NCBI GenBank assembly: GCA_003650545.1
Contig: QMQO01000006.1
Location: 1-43,671, forward strand
Length of the DNA: 43,671 nucleotides
Reading direction: 5' to 3'
Origin: Candidatus Woesearchaeota archaeon
GTDB taxonomy: Archaea > Nanobdellota > Nanobdellia > Woesearchaeales > B72-G16
Positions 34,621 to 43,671 of this stretch are shown piece by piece. The notes under the pieces were generated by a model, which worked only from the letters and a program-made list of their open reading frames with translations, was not told the origin of the DNA and ran no database searches. The stretch's first letter is position 1, and each line of letters opens with the position of its first letter. The position numbers and the translations under genes were made by a program.

Positions 34621-35424
34621 ATGCAATCTAAGATTGTATTTCTTGGTACAGCTGGTGGCTTTGAAGTTGTTGGAAAACAGCTAAGGGCGTCTGGTGGTAT
34701 TGTTATACAAACTGAGGGTTTACAGTTTTTGATTGATCCCGGACCTGGCTGTCTTGCAAAAGCACAAGAATACGGCATAAATATTCGTCAAACAAATGCC
34801 ATATTTCTAAGTCACATACATTACGGGCATTCTAATGATTTAAATGTTTCAATACAAGCAATGACTTTGAATGGATTGGATAAAAGAGGATTTTTGCTAG
34901 CTAGTAAAGAGGTGTTAAAAGATGTCCCTAAAGACAGCAAAGATAAACTACAACAAGTTGTTGAAGTTTCACCCGGAAAAAGGGTTAGGATAAATAATGT
35001 TGAAATAATTCCTATAATAGCACAACACAATGTGCCCTGTTTAAGCTTTAAGATAATTAGCAAGGATTTTACACTCGTATATGTTTCAGACACCAGATAT
35101 ATTCGTGAGCTTGAAAAGGAAGTCAGAAATGTTGATGTGCTTCTATGTAACTGTAAATTGCCGGCAGGTATTAAAGACGGCAATAATTTGAACACCTCAG
35201 ATGTTATAAGGTTGGCCAACAAAACCAGACCACTGTTAGTCATCATAACCCATTTTGGATCTGAGATGTTAAAAAAAGATCCCTTATTTGAGGCGCGCGA
35301 TATTCAACGTGAGATAAAGATCCATACGATTGCTGCTAAAGATGGTATGATTATAAATCCTACAAGCTATGCTGCTAAAGTTAGACAACGTACTCTGCTC
35401 GGTTTTGCTAAAAAAGAAGGATGA
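34621..35424 (+). CDS. Metallo-beta-lactamase-fold hydrolase
   Basis: IVFLGTAGG, FLIDPGPG, LSHIHYGHSND, YVSDTR, ITHFGSEML. Confidence 0.8.
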   Translation: MQSKIVFLGTAGGFEVVGKQLRASGGIVIQTEGLQFLIDPGPGCLAKAQEYGINIRQTNAIFLSHIHYGHSNDLNVSIQAMTLNGLDKRGFLLASKEVLKDVPKDSKDKLQQVVEVSPGKRVRINNVEIIPIIAQHNVPCLSFKIISKDFTLVYVSDTRYIRELEKEVRNVDVLLCNCKLPAGIKDGNNLNTSDVIRLANKTRPLLVIITHFGSEMLKKDPLFEARDIQREIKIHTIAAKDGMIINPTSYAAKVRQRTLLGFAKKEG

Positions 35425-36373
35425 TCATTAGATATCCAAACAGGCAACCTGTTGTTACAAAGGGCATTGCGGGATAGTAACGGTCTCTCTTGCCAAAAAT
35501 AAACAGAAGTAGTATAGCGCTTGTTGTTGTGAAAGAGATGATTAATGTTTGTAGAAAAGCGATGTTGGGTGAAATGTTTTTTAAAATAAGAGACTCCATA
35601 ACAACGGCAGAGAATAAAAGGGGGAATGCTATATCACCACCGCCGAGGATGGCGTTCTTTGGTTGCCCTATTTTGGCTCTTTTAAGATTTTTTATTTTTT
35701 TTGTTTTTTTTATTTGTAAAGCAACTCTTCTAGCTTTTTTCGATTTGTATGGAAAATAGATTCCAGCGAACAGCTTAGACTCCATTGTAAATTTCGCCAT
35801 CTTGACCATGTGTCTGCTATGCCATACTGCAATAATATCATAGATCGAGATTGCGATTAGTAAAATTGTAGCCCACAGAATGTTAAAGAAAGATACAAAT
35901 AAAACCGCGATGCCTGTGTACATAAATATCTCTGTGATATTGTGTATTATGATGTTTTGTCTGTAGATTTTGATGAATGCTAAAACTGCTGCTGTAACTA
36001 ATGCGATAACATAGCCGTGAGGAATTCTTTGGAAATAAACTCCTAGAGTTACAGCTGTCGTTACTAAAACCGCAAAGAAAAACCAAATCGCCCAAAACTT
36101 GTGACCACGAAATTTTATTAACAAAAGGAGCAGGACTGTGCCAGCAGCTATCGCTGTTAAAACATAAACGAAACCAGTAGAAGGTGCAACGTCTGGCGCC
36201 TCTCCCACAATTGTTGCATTATGTAATATTATTGTTTTGTTGATTTGTGTACCATTAAGATACGAACCGGGTGGCAGAACCTCTATGTATTTGTTAACCG
36301 TAAATAAGCCAAAAACCTGAGTTGCTAAGAATATTAGTACAAGAATAATCGTTATTGTCCATGTGTGCTTCAT
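35408..36373 (-). CDS. Presenilin/signal peptide peptidase-like intramembrane aspartyl protease (A22-like)
   Basis: SIYDIIAVW and LGGGDIAFPLLF carry the YD and GxGD motifs; C-terminal PAMPF resembles the PAL motif. Multi-pass. Start placed at MKHTWT. Confidence 0.85.
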   Translation of the reverse strand: MKHTWTITIILVLIFLATQVFGLFTVNKYIEVLPPGSYLNGTQINKTIILHNATIVGEAPDVAPSTGFVYVLTAIAAGTVLLLLLIKFRGHKFWAIWFFFAVLVTTAVTLGVYFQRIPHGYVIALVTAAVLAFIKIYRQNIIIHNITEIFMYTGIAVLFVSFFNILWATILLIAISIYDIIAVWHSRHMVKMAKFTMESKLFAGIYFPYKSKKARRVALQIKKTKKIKNLKRAKIGQPKNAILGGGDIAFPLLFSAVVMESLILKNISPNIAFLQTLIISFTTTSAILLLFIFGKRDRYYPAMPFVTTGCLFGYLMIILLF

Positions 36374-36596
36374 CGTGTTTGAGAAAGGTGGTGTTTTTAT
36401 AAAACTTTTTGTTTTGGTTGAATAAAAATCAATATTTTGTTGTGTTTCGTTTTTATGTTCTCGATACAAATCAAAACAGGCTTAAATTTGTTATAGCCAT
36501 TTAAACAGAAATATTTATATAATAATTAACATATTTTTTGTGTATTTAAATTAGAAAAATGAAAGCAAAAAGATACAAAAGTTAAGGTTTTTATAG

Positions 36597-37724
36597 ATGG
36601 AAGGAAAAAAATTTGTTGTTACACCATGGGAAGTTAAAGGGAAAATAGATTATGACAAGCTTATTAAAAAGTTCGGTGTGGAAGCCATAGATGATAAATT
36701 ACTGAAAAGGATTCAAAATCATACCGGTGAACTGCATCATTTCTTAAGAAGAAAAATTTTTTTCGCTCACAGAGATCTAAATTGGATTCTAGACGAATAT
36801 GAGAAAGGAAATAAATTCTTTCTTTATACGGGAAGAGCACCTTCGGGAAAAAACCATATCGGTCATTTGGTGCCCTGGATGTTTACAAAATGGTTACAAG
36901 ACAAGTTTGATGTTGAGCTTTGGTTTCAGTTCCCTGACGAAGAAAAATTTCTCTTTAAAGAAAATTTGTCTTTAGAAGACACAGAAAGGTACACATACGA
37001 TAACGCTTTGGATGTAATCGCACTTGGTTTTAAACCTGAAAAAACTAAATTTTTGATTGATACAAAAAACGCCGGACTTATGTATAAAGAAGCTTTGAAG
37101 GTTGCAAAAAGAATTACATTTTCGACAGTAAAAGCTGCTTTCGGTTTCACAAATGAGCAAAATATTGGCGCAATATTTTATACAGCTATGCAAGCTGTAC
37201 CTTCTTTTTTACCTTCAGTTATCAAAAATAAAAAAATTCCTTGTCTGATTCCCCATGCCATTGATCAAGATCCCCACTTCAGAATCTCGAGAGATGTTAT
37301 TCCTAAAATTGGGTTTTACAAGCCAGCAAGCATACAATGTAGATTTTTGCCGGGGTTGGGTGGGATGTTGGAAGAAGGAAAGATGTCTGCATCTGAAAAA
37401 CAGACTGCGATCTATGTTACTGACGATGAAACAACTGTTACAAAGAAAATAAATAAATATGCCTTTTCTGGTGGACAGGCAACGGTTGAAGAGCATAGAA
37501 AAATTGGTGGAAATCCTGATGTTGATATATCATATCAGTGGTTGACGTTTTTTGAAGAAGACGATAGAAAATTAGAGAATATATATAATGATTATAAATC
37601 AGGAAAACTATTAACAGGAGAGCTTAAAACGATATTAATAGAAAAATTGAACAAATTTTTGAAAGAACATCAAAAAAAGAGAGAAAAAGCAAAAAAGGTT
37701 TATGATAAATTCCTGATAAAATAG
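36597..37724 (+). CDS. trpS: Tryptophanyl-tRNA synthetase, archaeal/eukaryotic type
   Basis: FVVTPWEVKGKIDYDKLIKKFG, YTGRAPSGKNHIGHLVPW, IPHAIDQDPHFRISRDV, GKMSAS. Confidence 0.93.
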   Translation: MEGKKFVVTPWEVKGKIDYDKLIKKFGVEAIDDKLLKRIQNHTGELHHFLRRKIFFAHRDLNWILDEYEKGNKFFLYTGRAPSGKNHIGHLVPWMFTKWLQDKFDVELWFQFPDEEKFLFKENLSLEDTERYTYDNALDVIALGFKPEKTKFLIDTKNAGLMYKEALKVAKRITFSTVKAAFGFTNEQNIGAIFYTAMQAVPSFLPSVIKNKKIPCLIPHAIDQDPHFRISRDVIPKIGFYKPASIQCRFLPGLGGMLEEGKMSASEKQTAIYVTDDETTVTKKINKYAFSGGQATVEEHRKIGGNPDVDISYQWLTFFEEDDRKLENIYNDYKSGKLLTGELKTILIEKLNKFLKEHQKKREKAKKVYDKFLIK

Positions 37725-37787
37725 TCACAGAAGCGGGGCAAATGTAAGGAAAAATATAAAAACACTTAAATTTATCTGATTTAAGAG

Positions 37788-38204
37788 GTGATGAATAAAG
37801 TGCAAACAGACAAATCCAATGTTAGTCCGCTTTCAGGGGGGTTTATGCTTTTTTCTATGCTTGCATTTGTTGTTTCTTTGATATATACAGTTTATTCTGT
37901 GAATGGAAAGACTGTTTTCAATGTCTGGTTTGGTGAAATGGGCCAATATTATGGTGTTGCTTTTATGATTGTGTTTGCGGCTATGTTTTTTGCCAGTATT
38001 AGAAGTATGACGAGGGCTAGCGCTGTTGCTGAATTAAAGCTTGATAAGAAGCACAAACACAGTGCAGAGAAACTTATTCTTGGGGATGTTTATCCGAAAA
38101 TAATGAAATACTCTCGGATAAAAGAAAAAAAGGTAAAGAAAAAAAGAAAGACTAAAAAGAAAATAAAGAAGAAAAAGAAAATAAAGAAGAAGATTAAGAA
38201 ATAA
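37788..38204 (+). CDS. Two-TM membrane protein with poly-lysine C-terminal tail
   Basis: Two hydrophobic segments, then KEKKVKKKRKTKKKIKKKKKIKKKIKK. GAGGTGA upstream suggests the start may be the GTG at 37800. Confidence 0.65.
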   Translation: MMNKVQTDKSNVSPLSGGFMLFSMLAFVVSLIYTVYSVNGKTVFNVWFGEMGQYYGVAFMIVFAAMFFASIRSMTRASAVAELKLDKKHKHSAEKLILGDVYPKIMKYSRIKEKKVKKKRKTKKKIKKKKKIKKKIKK

Positions 38205-38243
38205 AAGATTTTTACTTTGGTCTTGTTCGTTATTTACCAATTT

Positions 38244-38774
38244 TTATGGTTTTTTCCATCTGATCTCATAATATGTAACATCCCCTTCATCATCAACTAC
38301 ACAGATAAGTAAGCGTTTCTTTGTTGAGTGCGCAACCCTGTTTTTTGCAGAGAACTCATGCCATGTTAGTGTAGAACCTTCTGAAACAGGAAAAGCAACC
38401 CATTTTGCGTGATCCTCTCCGGGTTTTATGCCGCGATCATAGACGCGAAAATCGGCACCAAATTTTAATGCGGTTTTTACGACATAGCCACGGTTTCTAA
38501 GATCACTGTATACGCGATAACGGACCCAAAAATTTGGTTCGTGACGTTTAGCTAATTTTAAAAAGCGTTCGAACTCGTAAGAGCGGTTTTTGCCATCAAG
38601 TATGTCAAGACGACCTTTTTCTAATAAGAATGCTGCTTCTATTAATGAGAGCTGAATCTTATTTTCAATTGGTTTGCCAAAGACACTTTTGATGTAAAGC
38701 TCGCGAGCTGCATCACTATCTTCAGTAAGCACTTTATCGTTAATAACTATTGCCATTATCTTGCTTTTCACCAT
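38244..38774 (-). CDS. endA: tRNA-splicing endonuclease, short (alpha4-like) form
   Basis: 176-aa ORF with KFGADFRVYDRG, EDHAKWVAFP, RVAHSTKKRLLICVVD; conserved Tyr/His/Lys positions. Confidence 0.9.
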   Translation of the reverse strand: MVKSKIMAIVINDKVLTEDSDAARELYIKSVFGKPIENKIQLSLIEAAFLLEKGRLDILDGKNRSYEFERFLKLAKRHEPNFWVRYRVYSDLRNRGYVVKTALKFGADFRVYDRGIKPGEDHAKWVAFPVSEGSTLTWHEFSAKNRVAHSTKKRLLICVVDDEGDVTYYEIRWKKP

Positions 38775-38892
38775 AAAATGTCAGGTTTAATGGATATTTA
38801 ATAATCTTTTCTTTTAAGGATAAATCTTCAATATTGAAATTTAAGTTTTGTTATTAGAAACTCATAAATATGCTTTTGAATTCATTGCTATT

Positions 38893-39792
38893 ATGGAGCT
38901 TACAATACTCGGAACTAGCAGCATGGTTCCTACAAAAGAAAGAAATGTAACTGCTTTTTTTATCAGATATAAGACAGAAGGAATTTTAGTGGATTGTGGC
39001 GAAGGAACACAGAGACAGATGAATATTGCAGGAATTAATAGAAACAAAATAACAAAGATTTTAATAACTCACTGGCACGGGGATCATGTTTCTGGGTTAA
39101 TGGGCTTGTTTCATACTTTGGGAAATATAGATGGTAAGCATAAAATTAGCCTTTATGGTCCTAGAGGAACAAAAAATTATATTAAGCATTTATTACAAGC
39201 ATGTTTTTTTGATGTTAGAATTGACTTGACCGTTACTGAGATAGAACCACACGGAGTTGAAAAATTCTTTGAGAATAAGGATTTCTATCTAGAGTGTACA
39301 AAAATGAAACATGGCACAGATTGCCTAGCTTATAGTTTTGTTGAAAAGGATAAAAGAAAGATTATAAAATCTTTTTTAAAAAGAAACAATGTGCCAGATG
39401 GACCTCATTTGAAAATGTTGCAAGCCGGCAAATCGATTGTTTATAATGGTGTTAAAATTGATGTTGAGAAAGCAACCACGGTTGTAAAAGGAAGAAAAGT
39501 AACTTTTATTTTGGATACTTTGTTGAATGATAATTGTTTTAAAATTGCTAAAGATGCCAATTTATTGGTCTGTGAAGCATGTTATACAAGTCAGCTAGCT
39601 CATAAAGGTGAAGCATATCAACATTTGACAGCAAAAGAAGCAGCGTTGATTGCAAGTAGAGCTGGTGTAAAAGAATTAATATTAACTCATTTCTCTCAGC
39701 GTTATAAAAGTGCTTATGAAATAGAAGAAGATGCAAAAATTTATTTTGACAATGTGAGGGTTGGAGAAGATTTGATGAGGGTTAAATTTTGA
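38893..39792 (+). CDS. rnz: Ribonuclease Z
   Basis: LTILGTSSMVPTKERN, GILVDCGEGTQRQM, ITHWHGDHVSGLMGL, LTHFSQRY. Start re-placed at MELTIL. Confidence 0.93.
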   Translation: MELTILGTSSMVPTKERNVTAFFIRYKTEGILVDCGEGTQRQMNIAGINRNKITKILITHWHGDHVSGLMGLFHTLGNIDGKHKISLYGPRGTKNYIKHLLQACFFDVRIDLTVTEIEPHGVEKFFENKDFYLECTKMKHGTDCLAYSFVEKDKRKIIKSFLKRNNVPDGPHLKMLQAGKSIVYNGVKIDVEKATTVVKGRKVTFILDTLLNDNCFKIAKDANLLVCEACYTSQLAHKGEAYQHLTAKEAALIASRAGVKELILTHFSQRYKSAYEIEEDAKIYFDNVRVGEDLMRVKF

Positions 39793-39795
39793 TTG

Positions 39796-40008
39796 TTATT
39801 TCTGTTTTGTTGCCAGCTTGATATCACCAGCTTTAATGGTTTTTCTACCAGCATGCATCGCTAACCTGATTGAAGCCTCGGCTATCTTTTCTGCTTCATC
39901 TTCTAGTGCTATTTTTAAAGCTATCTTTGCTTTGTCTGAAACACGCTCTGCACCTGCTTTTTTCATTAATTTTCCCATTGCAGCCAATGGCAACTGTTTT
40001 TTGATCAT
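39796..40008 (-). CDS. Archaeal histone
   Basis: 70-aa histone fold: LPLAAMGKLMKKAGAERVSDKAKIALKIALEDEAEKIAEASIRLAMHAGRKTIKAGDIKLA. Confidence 0.92.
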   Translation of the reverse strand: MIKKQLPLAAMGKLMKKAGAERVSDKAKIALKIALEDEAEKIAEASIRLAMHAGRKTIKAGDIKLATKQK

Positions 40009-40128
40009 TTTTATCTCAAATTATTTTGTTTTTTAAACATATATAAATATTTCTGAATTTATAAGGTTAAAGCAATTTTAAAGATAAAAAGACAAGATTT
40101 ATTAGGAATCTAAAAATTTGGATTTTAA

Positions 40129-40509
40129 ATGAGCAAACGAAAAGGTGTAAATGCAGAACGGGAACTATTTCACATGTTTTGGCAAAATGGGTGGGCTTGT
40201 AGTAGAATTGCGGGTTCTGGCAGTAATCAATATCCTAGCCCAGATCTGCTTGCAGGAAATGGTGGTAGATTGCTTGCCATAGAATGCAAATTTACAAAAA
40301 ATAATAGGGTTTATCTGCCTATTAAAAGGGCTAAGGCCCTGGCAGATTATTCACGGAAAATTGGGGCAGAATGTTGGTTAGCTGTGCGTTTTTCTGAATG
40401 GTATTTTTTTTCACTAGAAGATCTTAATCTGACAAAAAAAAGCTTAGTTATAAATAGGGATGTATTAAGGAACAAAGGCATTTTTTTTGAGGATCTTATC
40501 AAAAGGTAA
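40129..40509 (+). CDS. hjc: Holliday junction resolvase Hjc
   Basis: KGVNAERELFHMFW...AGSGSNQYPSPDLLAGNGGRLLAIECKFTKNN...IPIKRA-like region. Confidence 0.9.
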   Translation: MSKRKGVNAERELFHMFWQNGWACSRIAGSGSNQYPSPDLLAGNGGRLLAIECKFTKNNRVYLPIKRAKALADYSRKIGAECWLAVRFSEWYFFSLEDLNLTKKSLVINRDVLRNKGIFFEDLIKR

Positions 40510-40643
40510 TAGCAGAATTGTGGAATTTGATAAAATTGGCTAATAAGATGAAAGTAGAGACAAACAGGAGAAGTGTTTTGTTCTCTTCTGACTAAAAAAT
40601 CCGAAAGATTTATAAATGTTTATGTTGGGTGTTTTTGTGTAAA

Positions 40644-41162
40644 ATGAGATTATCTAATAAATTAATTGATGAGGTTATTGCTGAGGTTGCAGGAGAAGAC
40701 GTTATTCCTCTAGTCAAAGCAATGAAAAATAAAAAGAATATTTCTGAATTTAAGTTGGCAGAAAATATAGAACGCGAAGTAAATGAAACAAGAAATATGT
40801 TGTACAGGTTGCATAATGCCAATTTGGTTACTTTTATAAGAAGAAAAGATAAAAAGAAAGGTTGGTATATTTATTATTGGACATTTAATGCTAAAAGGAT
40901 TAAGCACCTTGTGTTCAAACTTAAAAAAGAGCGTGTTGAGAAGCTTAAAGACAGATTAATCCGCGAAAAAAATCATTATTTCTTTAGCTGCTCAAATAAA
41001 TGTATTAGGCTTGACTTTGAACAAGCAACAGAGTTTGAATTTAAATGCCCAGAGTGTGGTAGTCTGATCGAACAAGAAGATAACACCTTGATTATTAAAA
41101 ATGTTGAAGATGAAATTTTTAAACTTGAAAAAGAATTAAAAACTTATAATAGTTCTGGGTAG
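40644..41162 (+). CDS. tfe: Transcription initiation factor TFE alpha
   Basis: N-terminal winged-helix-like region and C-terminal zinc ribbon (FFSCSNKCIRLDFEQATEFEFKCPECGSL). Confidence 0.85.
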   Translation: MRLSNKLIDEVIAEVAGEDVIPLVKAMKNKKNISEFKLAENIEREVNETRNMLYRLHNANLVTFIRRKDKKKGWYIYYWTFNAKRIKHLVFKLKKERVEKLKDRLIREKNHYFFSCSNKCIRLDFEQATEFEFKCPECGSLIEQEDNTLIIKNVEDEIFKLEKELKTYNSSG

Positions 41163-42043
41163 GTACGTTTGAATTCTGATACGAATAGTTGTGGTCTGTA
41201 CACCCCAAGCTCAGAAATTATTGCGGTTATCAACTCTGGAGAAACGCGCTCAAATGCAAAATTAAAGATTTGAACTTTTTTTGGTGGGGATGACCAAATC
41301 TCTTTAGCAGGCCTTAATTCTATCATTGTTTCTTTTCCGTAAATTGTGTTTGGATCAAATTTCCATGAATTTGTGCAACAATACAAAGGGACATCAAGTT
41401 TTTTTGCTGCTTCTGCAATGAGTTCCGAACCTATTTTATTAATCACTTTTGTTTCGCTTGTGATTGCATCTGCTCCAATTAAGGCTATATCTGCTTTTTT
41501 AAGGGCTATTCTTGCAGCAGAATCTATATAGTGTTTTACTGGTATGCCTGCCTTTGATAGTTCCCTTGCTGTTATTCTCCCTTGCAAGGTTGGTCTGGTT
41601 TCTGTGTTGTGAACTTCTATTTTCTTTCCATTCGCTTTAGCATGTTTTAATATTGCGGTTACTGTAGACGAATGGCAATGCGTATATACTGTGCTCTTAT
41701 CAGGTATCTTTTGAACTCCAAACGCAATTATTTTTTCTCTGGATTCTTTAATGTGTGATCTGATTTTTCTGATTTCTTCAATGGTGTCTGGCTTTGAAAG
41801 AACATAGTTTAAACAGTTTTTAAGCATGGGTTCTGTTGGCCGACTTGTAAGTATGTCTTTTATTGTCACGAGAATTTCTTTTTCTGATAATTTTAGTTTG
41901 ATCGCCTTTTCAAGAACTTTAAGTCCGGCAAGAGCTACATTTTCGGCGCCTTGTATGCGTAGTGTTTTTATGTCTTTAATAATTTTTTTATATGGCGTTC
42001 TCATGTTCTTTGGTGTTCTGTTTTTATTAAATAGCACCATCAA
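41144..42043 (-). CDS. Ribose-1,5-bisphosphate isomerase / eIF2B-like family protein
   Basis: YTHCHSSTVTAIL, VHNTETRPTLQGRITARELS, IGADAITSETKVINKIGSELIA, NSWKFDP. Confidence 0.8.
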   Translation of the reverse strand: MMVLFNKNRTPKNMRTPYKKIIKDIKTLRIQGAENVALAGLKVLEKAIKLKLSEKEILVTIKDILTSRPTEPMLKNCLNYVLSKPDTIEEIRKIRSHIKESREKIIAFGVQKIPDKSTVYTHCHSSTVTAILKHAKANGKKIEVHNTETRPTLQGRITARELSKAGIPVKHYIDSAARIALKKADIALIGADAITSETKVINKIGSELIAEAAKKLDVPLYCCTNSWKFDPNTIYGKETMIELRPAKEIWSSPPKKVQIFNFAFERVSPELITAIISELGVYRPQLFVSEFKRTYPELL

Positions 42044-42090
42044 AACAACTAATGAAAATTCATTTTAAATTTTTAATTAAAAAAGAAAAA

Positions 42091-42318
42091 TCATCTCTTT
42101 TTCTTTTTTAGTGCTCTTTGAATTTGCGTCTCTTTTCTTTTTATTTTTTTTTCTTCCATTAAAATTTGTTTTGCTAGATTCTCTATATGTTTATCAATTC
42201 TTGCGACACGACGTTCCATCAAAACAAGAACACGCAAACTATAAACTATAGCTAAGAGTGTAGCTATCGTAACCGCAGCTATCACTTGGGTAAAATCAAG
42301 ACCTGCCATAAACACCAT
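42091..42318 (-). CDS. Small single-TM coiled-coil protein
   Basis: 75-aa ORF: N-terminal TM, then a charged helix ending in KKKKR. Confidence 0.5.
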   Translation of the reverse strand: MVFMAGLDFTQVIAAVTIATLLAIVYSLRVLVLMERRVARIDKHIENLAKQILMEEKKIKRKETQIQRALKKKKR

Positions 42319-42386
42319 CCTCCTTTTTAGTCATTAAGTAGTTAAAAAGTTCAAATCATATAAAAAACTTTCTTTTTAAATAGAAA

Positions 42387-42420
42387 CCTTGGAAAGAACC
42401 CTGAAGGGTTCTTTCCATGG
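42387..42420. terminator. Perfect-core inverted repeat 3' of the TrmB-like gene, possible terminator
   Basis: GGAAAGAACCC TGAA GGGTTCTTTCC, extended by CCTT/ATGG with one mismatch; 13 nt beyond the stop of the minus-strand TrmB gene. Confidence 0.5.
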
Positions 42421-42432
42421 AAAAAGAGGTGA

Positions 42433-43260
42433 TTATTTTGCTTTGATTGTTTGTTGAACCGGCTTCATTTTTTCCCACGCGGTTTTTAAAAAGTTTACAA
42501 TGGTTTTTGTAAAAATGGGTGTATTAACCCACACACCAACATCATATGTTGAATGCACTTTTACATCATCTAACAACATAAACATGAGTTCTTTATCATC
42601 AACAATACAGAATCTTGCTTTTATGTTGGTGTTGTTTGTGTTTCTGATCTCAGCATAAGCAGATATATCTTTTATGTACGGTAAGCACTCTTTTGTGATG
42701 GGTGCAGCGATTTTTATTTTGATTCCGCGATCTTTTGCTTTTTTCATAGCTCTTTTTAATGTTTCTGCTTTTCTTATGAAGCCATTGGTTGTAGTAACAA
42801 TAAAAACATTTTTTTCTGCTCCTTTAATCATAGCATCAAGGTGAGAGTATATATTGTGCCTACCTTTCACACAGCCAGACAATTCTGTAGGCTCAACATG
42901 TTCAATCCCTTGGTTATGCAAAATATTCAATTCTGCTAACACTTCACTTTCTTTTAGTTTGTCTAGATTTTTTGTTTGTCTTTCTGCTTCTTGATTTATC
43001 TTTTTTTGGACACGATCAAGGACCTCTGCAGGTGAAACAGCTATATACTTTATTGGTTTACCTAATTTCATAATAATAAAGCCTTTACGTTCTAATGATT
43101 CGAGAACATCGTAGCTACGAGAACGCGGAACATTAGCTATATCACTAAGTTCTCCTGCTGTCGCAACACCCCTAGAAAGAAGGGCTGTCCAAAGTTTTGA
43201 TTCATAACTGTTTAGACCAAAGTCTTTTAGCTTATTCAAAAAATCTTTGTTAACAATCAT
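42433..43260 (-). CDS. TrmB-family transcriptional regulator
   Basis: N-terminal HTH (LNSYESKLWTALLSRGVATAGELSDIANVPRSRSYDVLESLERKGFI) plus C-terminal sensor domain. Confidence 0.85.
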   Translation of the reverse strand: MIVNKDFLNKLKDFGLNSYESKLWTALLSRGVATAGELSDIANVPRSRSYDVLESLERKGFIIMKLGKPIKYIAVSPAEVLDRVQKKINQEAERQTKNLDKLKESEVLAELNILHNQGIEHVEPTELSGCVKGRHNIYSHLDAMIKGAEKNVFIVTTTNGFIRKAETLKRAMKKAKDRGIKIKIAAPITKECLPYIKDISAYAEIRNTNNTNIKARFCIVDDKELMFMLLDDVKVHSTYDVGVWVNTPIFTKTIVNFLKTAWEKMKPVQQTIKAK

Positions 43261-43671
43261 TTTTGAATTCCCCCAAACATTTATAATGAATTACTATTGG
43301 AAAGGAATAACCTTTATTTAAATATTTCTGTTGTTTATTATCTAATAGTAAGTATATATAAAGAAATAGTATAGTTTTTTGTGTTTTTTGGTTTTAAATT
43401 AGATTATTTTTTTATTTTAAAGCATTCTTTATGAGCTATGTTAGAAGCCAGATGGAGATAGGGGATGATTTCTTATGGAATGTGCTTTTCTGGTGGAGTG
43501 TTAGTCATGAGATTAGTTGTAAGATTTAGTGTTAATAGGGTTTAGTTTTAAGATTTATAAATCTTAATTATTTTTAATTTTATAATCTTAATTATCCAAA
43601 ATTTAATACATATACAAAAAATGATTTTTGTATTTTTTATTTCTCAATTTTTTTATTTTTCAATATAGAAT

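Noticed and set aside
40540-40595. Possible box C/D sRNA (GATGAAAG ... TTCTGACT)
   Set aside because: C box does not fit RUGAUGA and no clear C'/D' pair; probably the TFE promoter region.
43548-43567. 20-bp perfect palindrome TTAAGATTTATAAATCTTAA
   Set aside because: Low-complexity AT sequence; likely coincidental with a TATA-like motif.
1-43671. CRISPR arrays, transposons or prophage
   Set aside because: No spaced direct repeats, transposase or integrase-type protein found by reading the sequence and ORF track; the repeats seen are protein-domain repeats.

Overview
The window is archaeal: TATA boxes, histone, Hjc, TFE, RNA polymerase subunits D and N, archaeal TrpRS, a BHB tRNA intron with EndA, and archaeal SRP RNA. 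The gene content suggests a DPANN (Woesearchaeota/Pacearchaeota-like) genome; that placement is inference. Three regions stand out. (1) 0.15-19.9 kb is an operon-like block: a two-HTH regulator, then two giant, densely N-glycosylatable, membrane-anchored surface proteins (3743 and 2543 aa). They share a mosaic of repeats, including a four-cysteine module with invariant C-x9-C-x10-C-x15-C spacing in all four copies. (2) 25.2-29.3 kb is an alpha-operon-like cluster (S13-S4-S11-RpoD-tRNA-Leu-L18e-L13-S9-RpoN) with a structured leader, preceded by a possible small structured RNA and an antisense intron-containing tRNA-His. (3) 29.5-43.3 kb is housekeeping and accessory: an apparently chimeric LeuRS (bacterial-type body, archaeal-type C-terminus), SRP RNA abutting a HIT gene, two tandem HIT proteins that both lack the nucleophilic His, a presenilin-like protease, TrpRS, EndA, RNase Z, histone, Hjc, TFE, an R15P-isomerase/eIF2B-like protein and a TrmB-like regulator. 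All family calls were made by eye from motifs; no database search was run.
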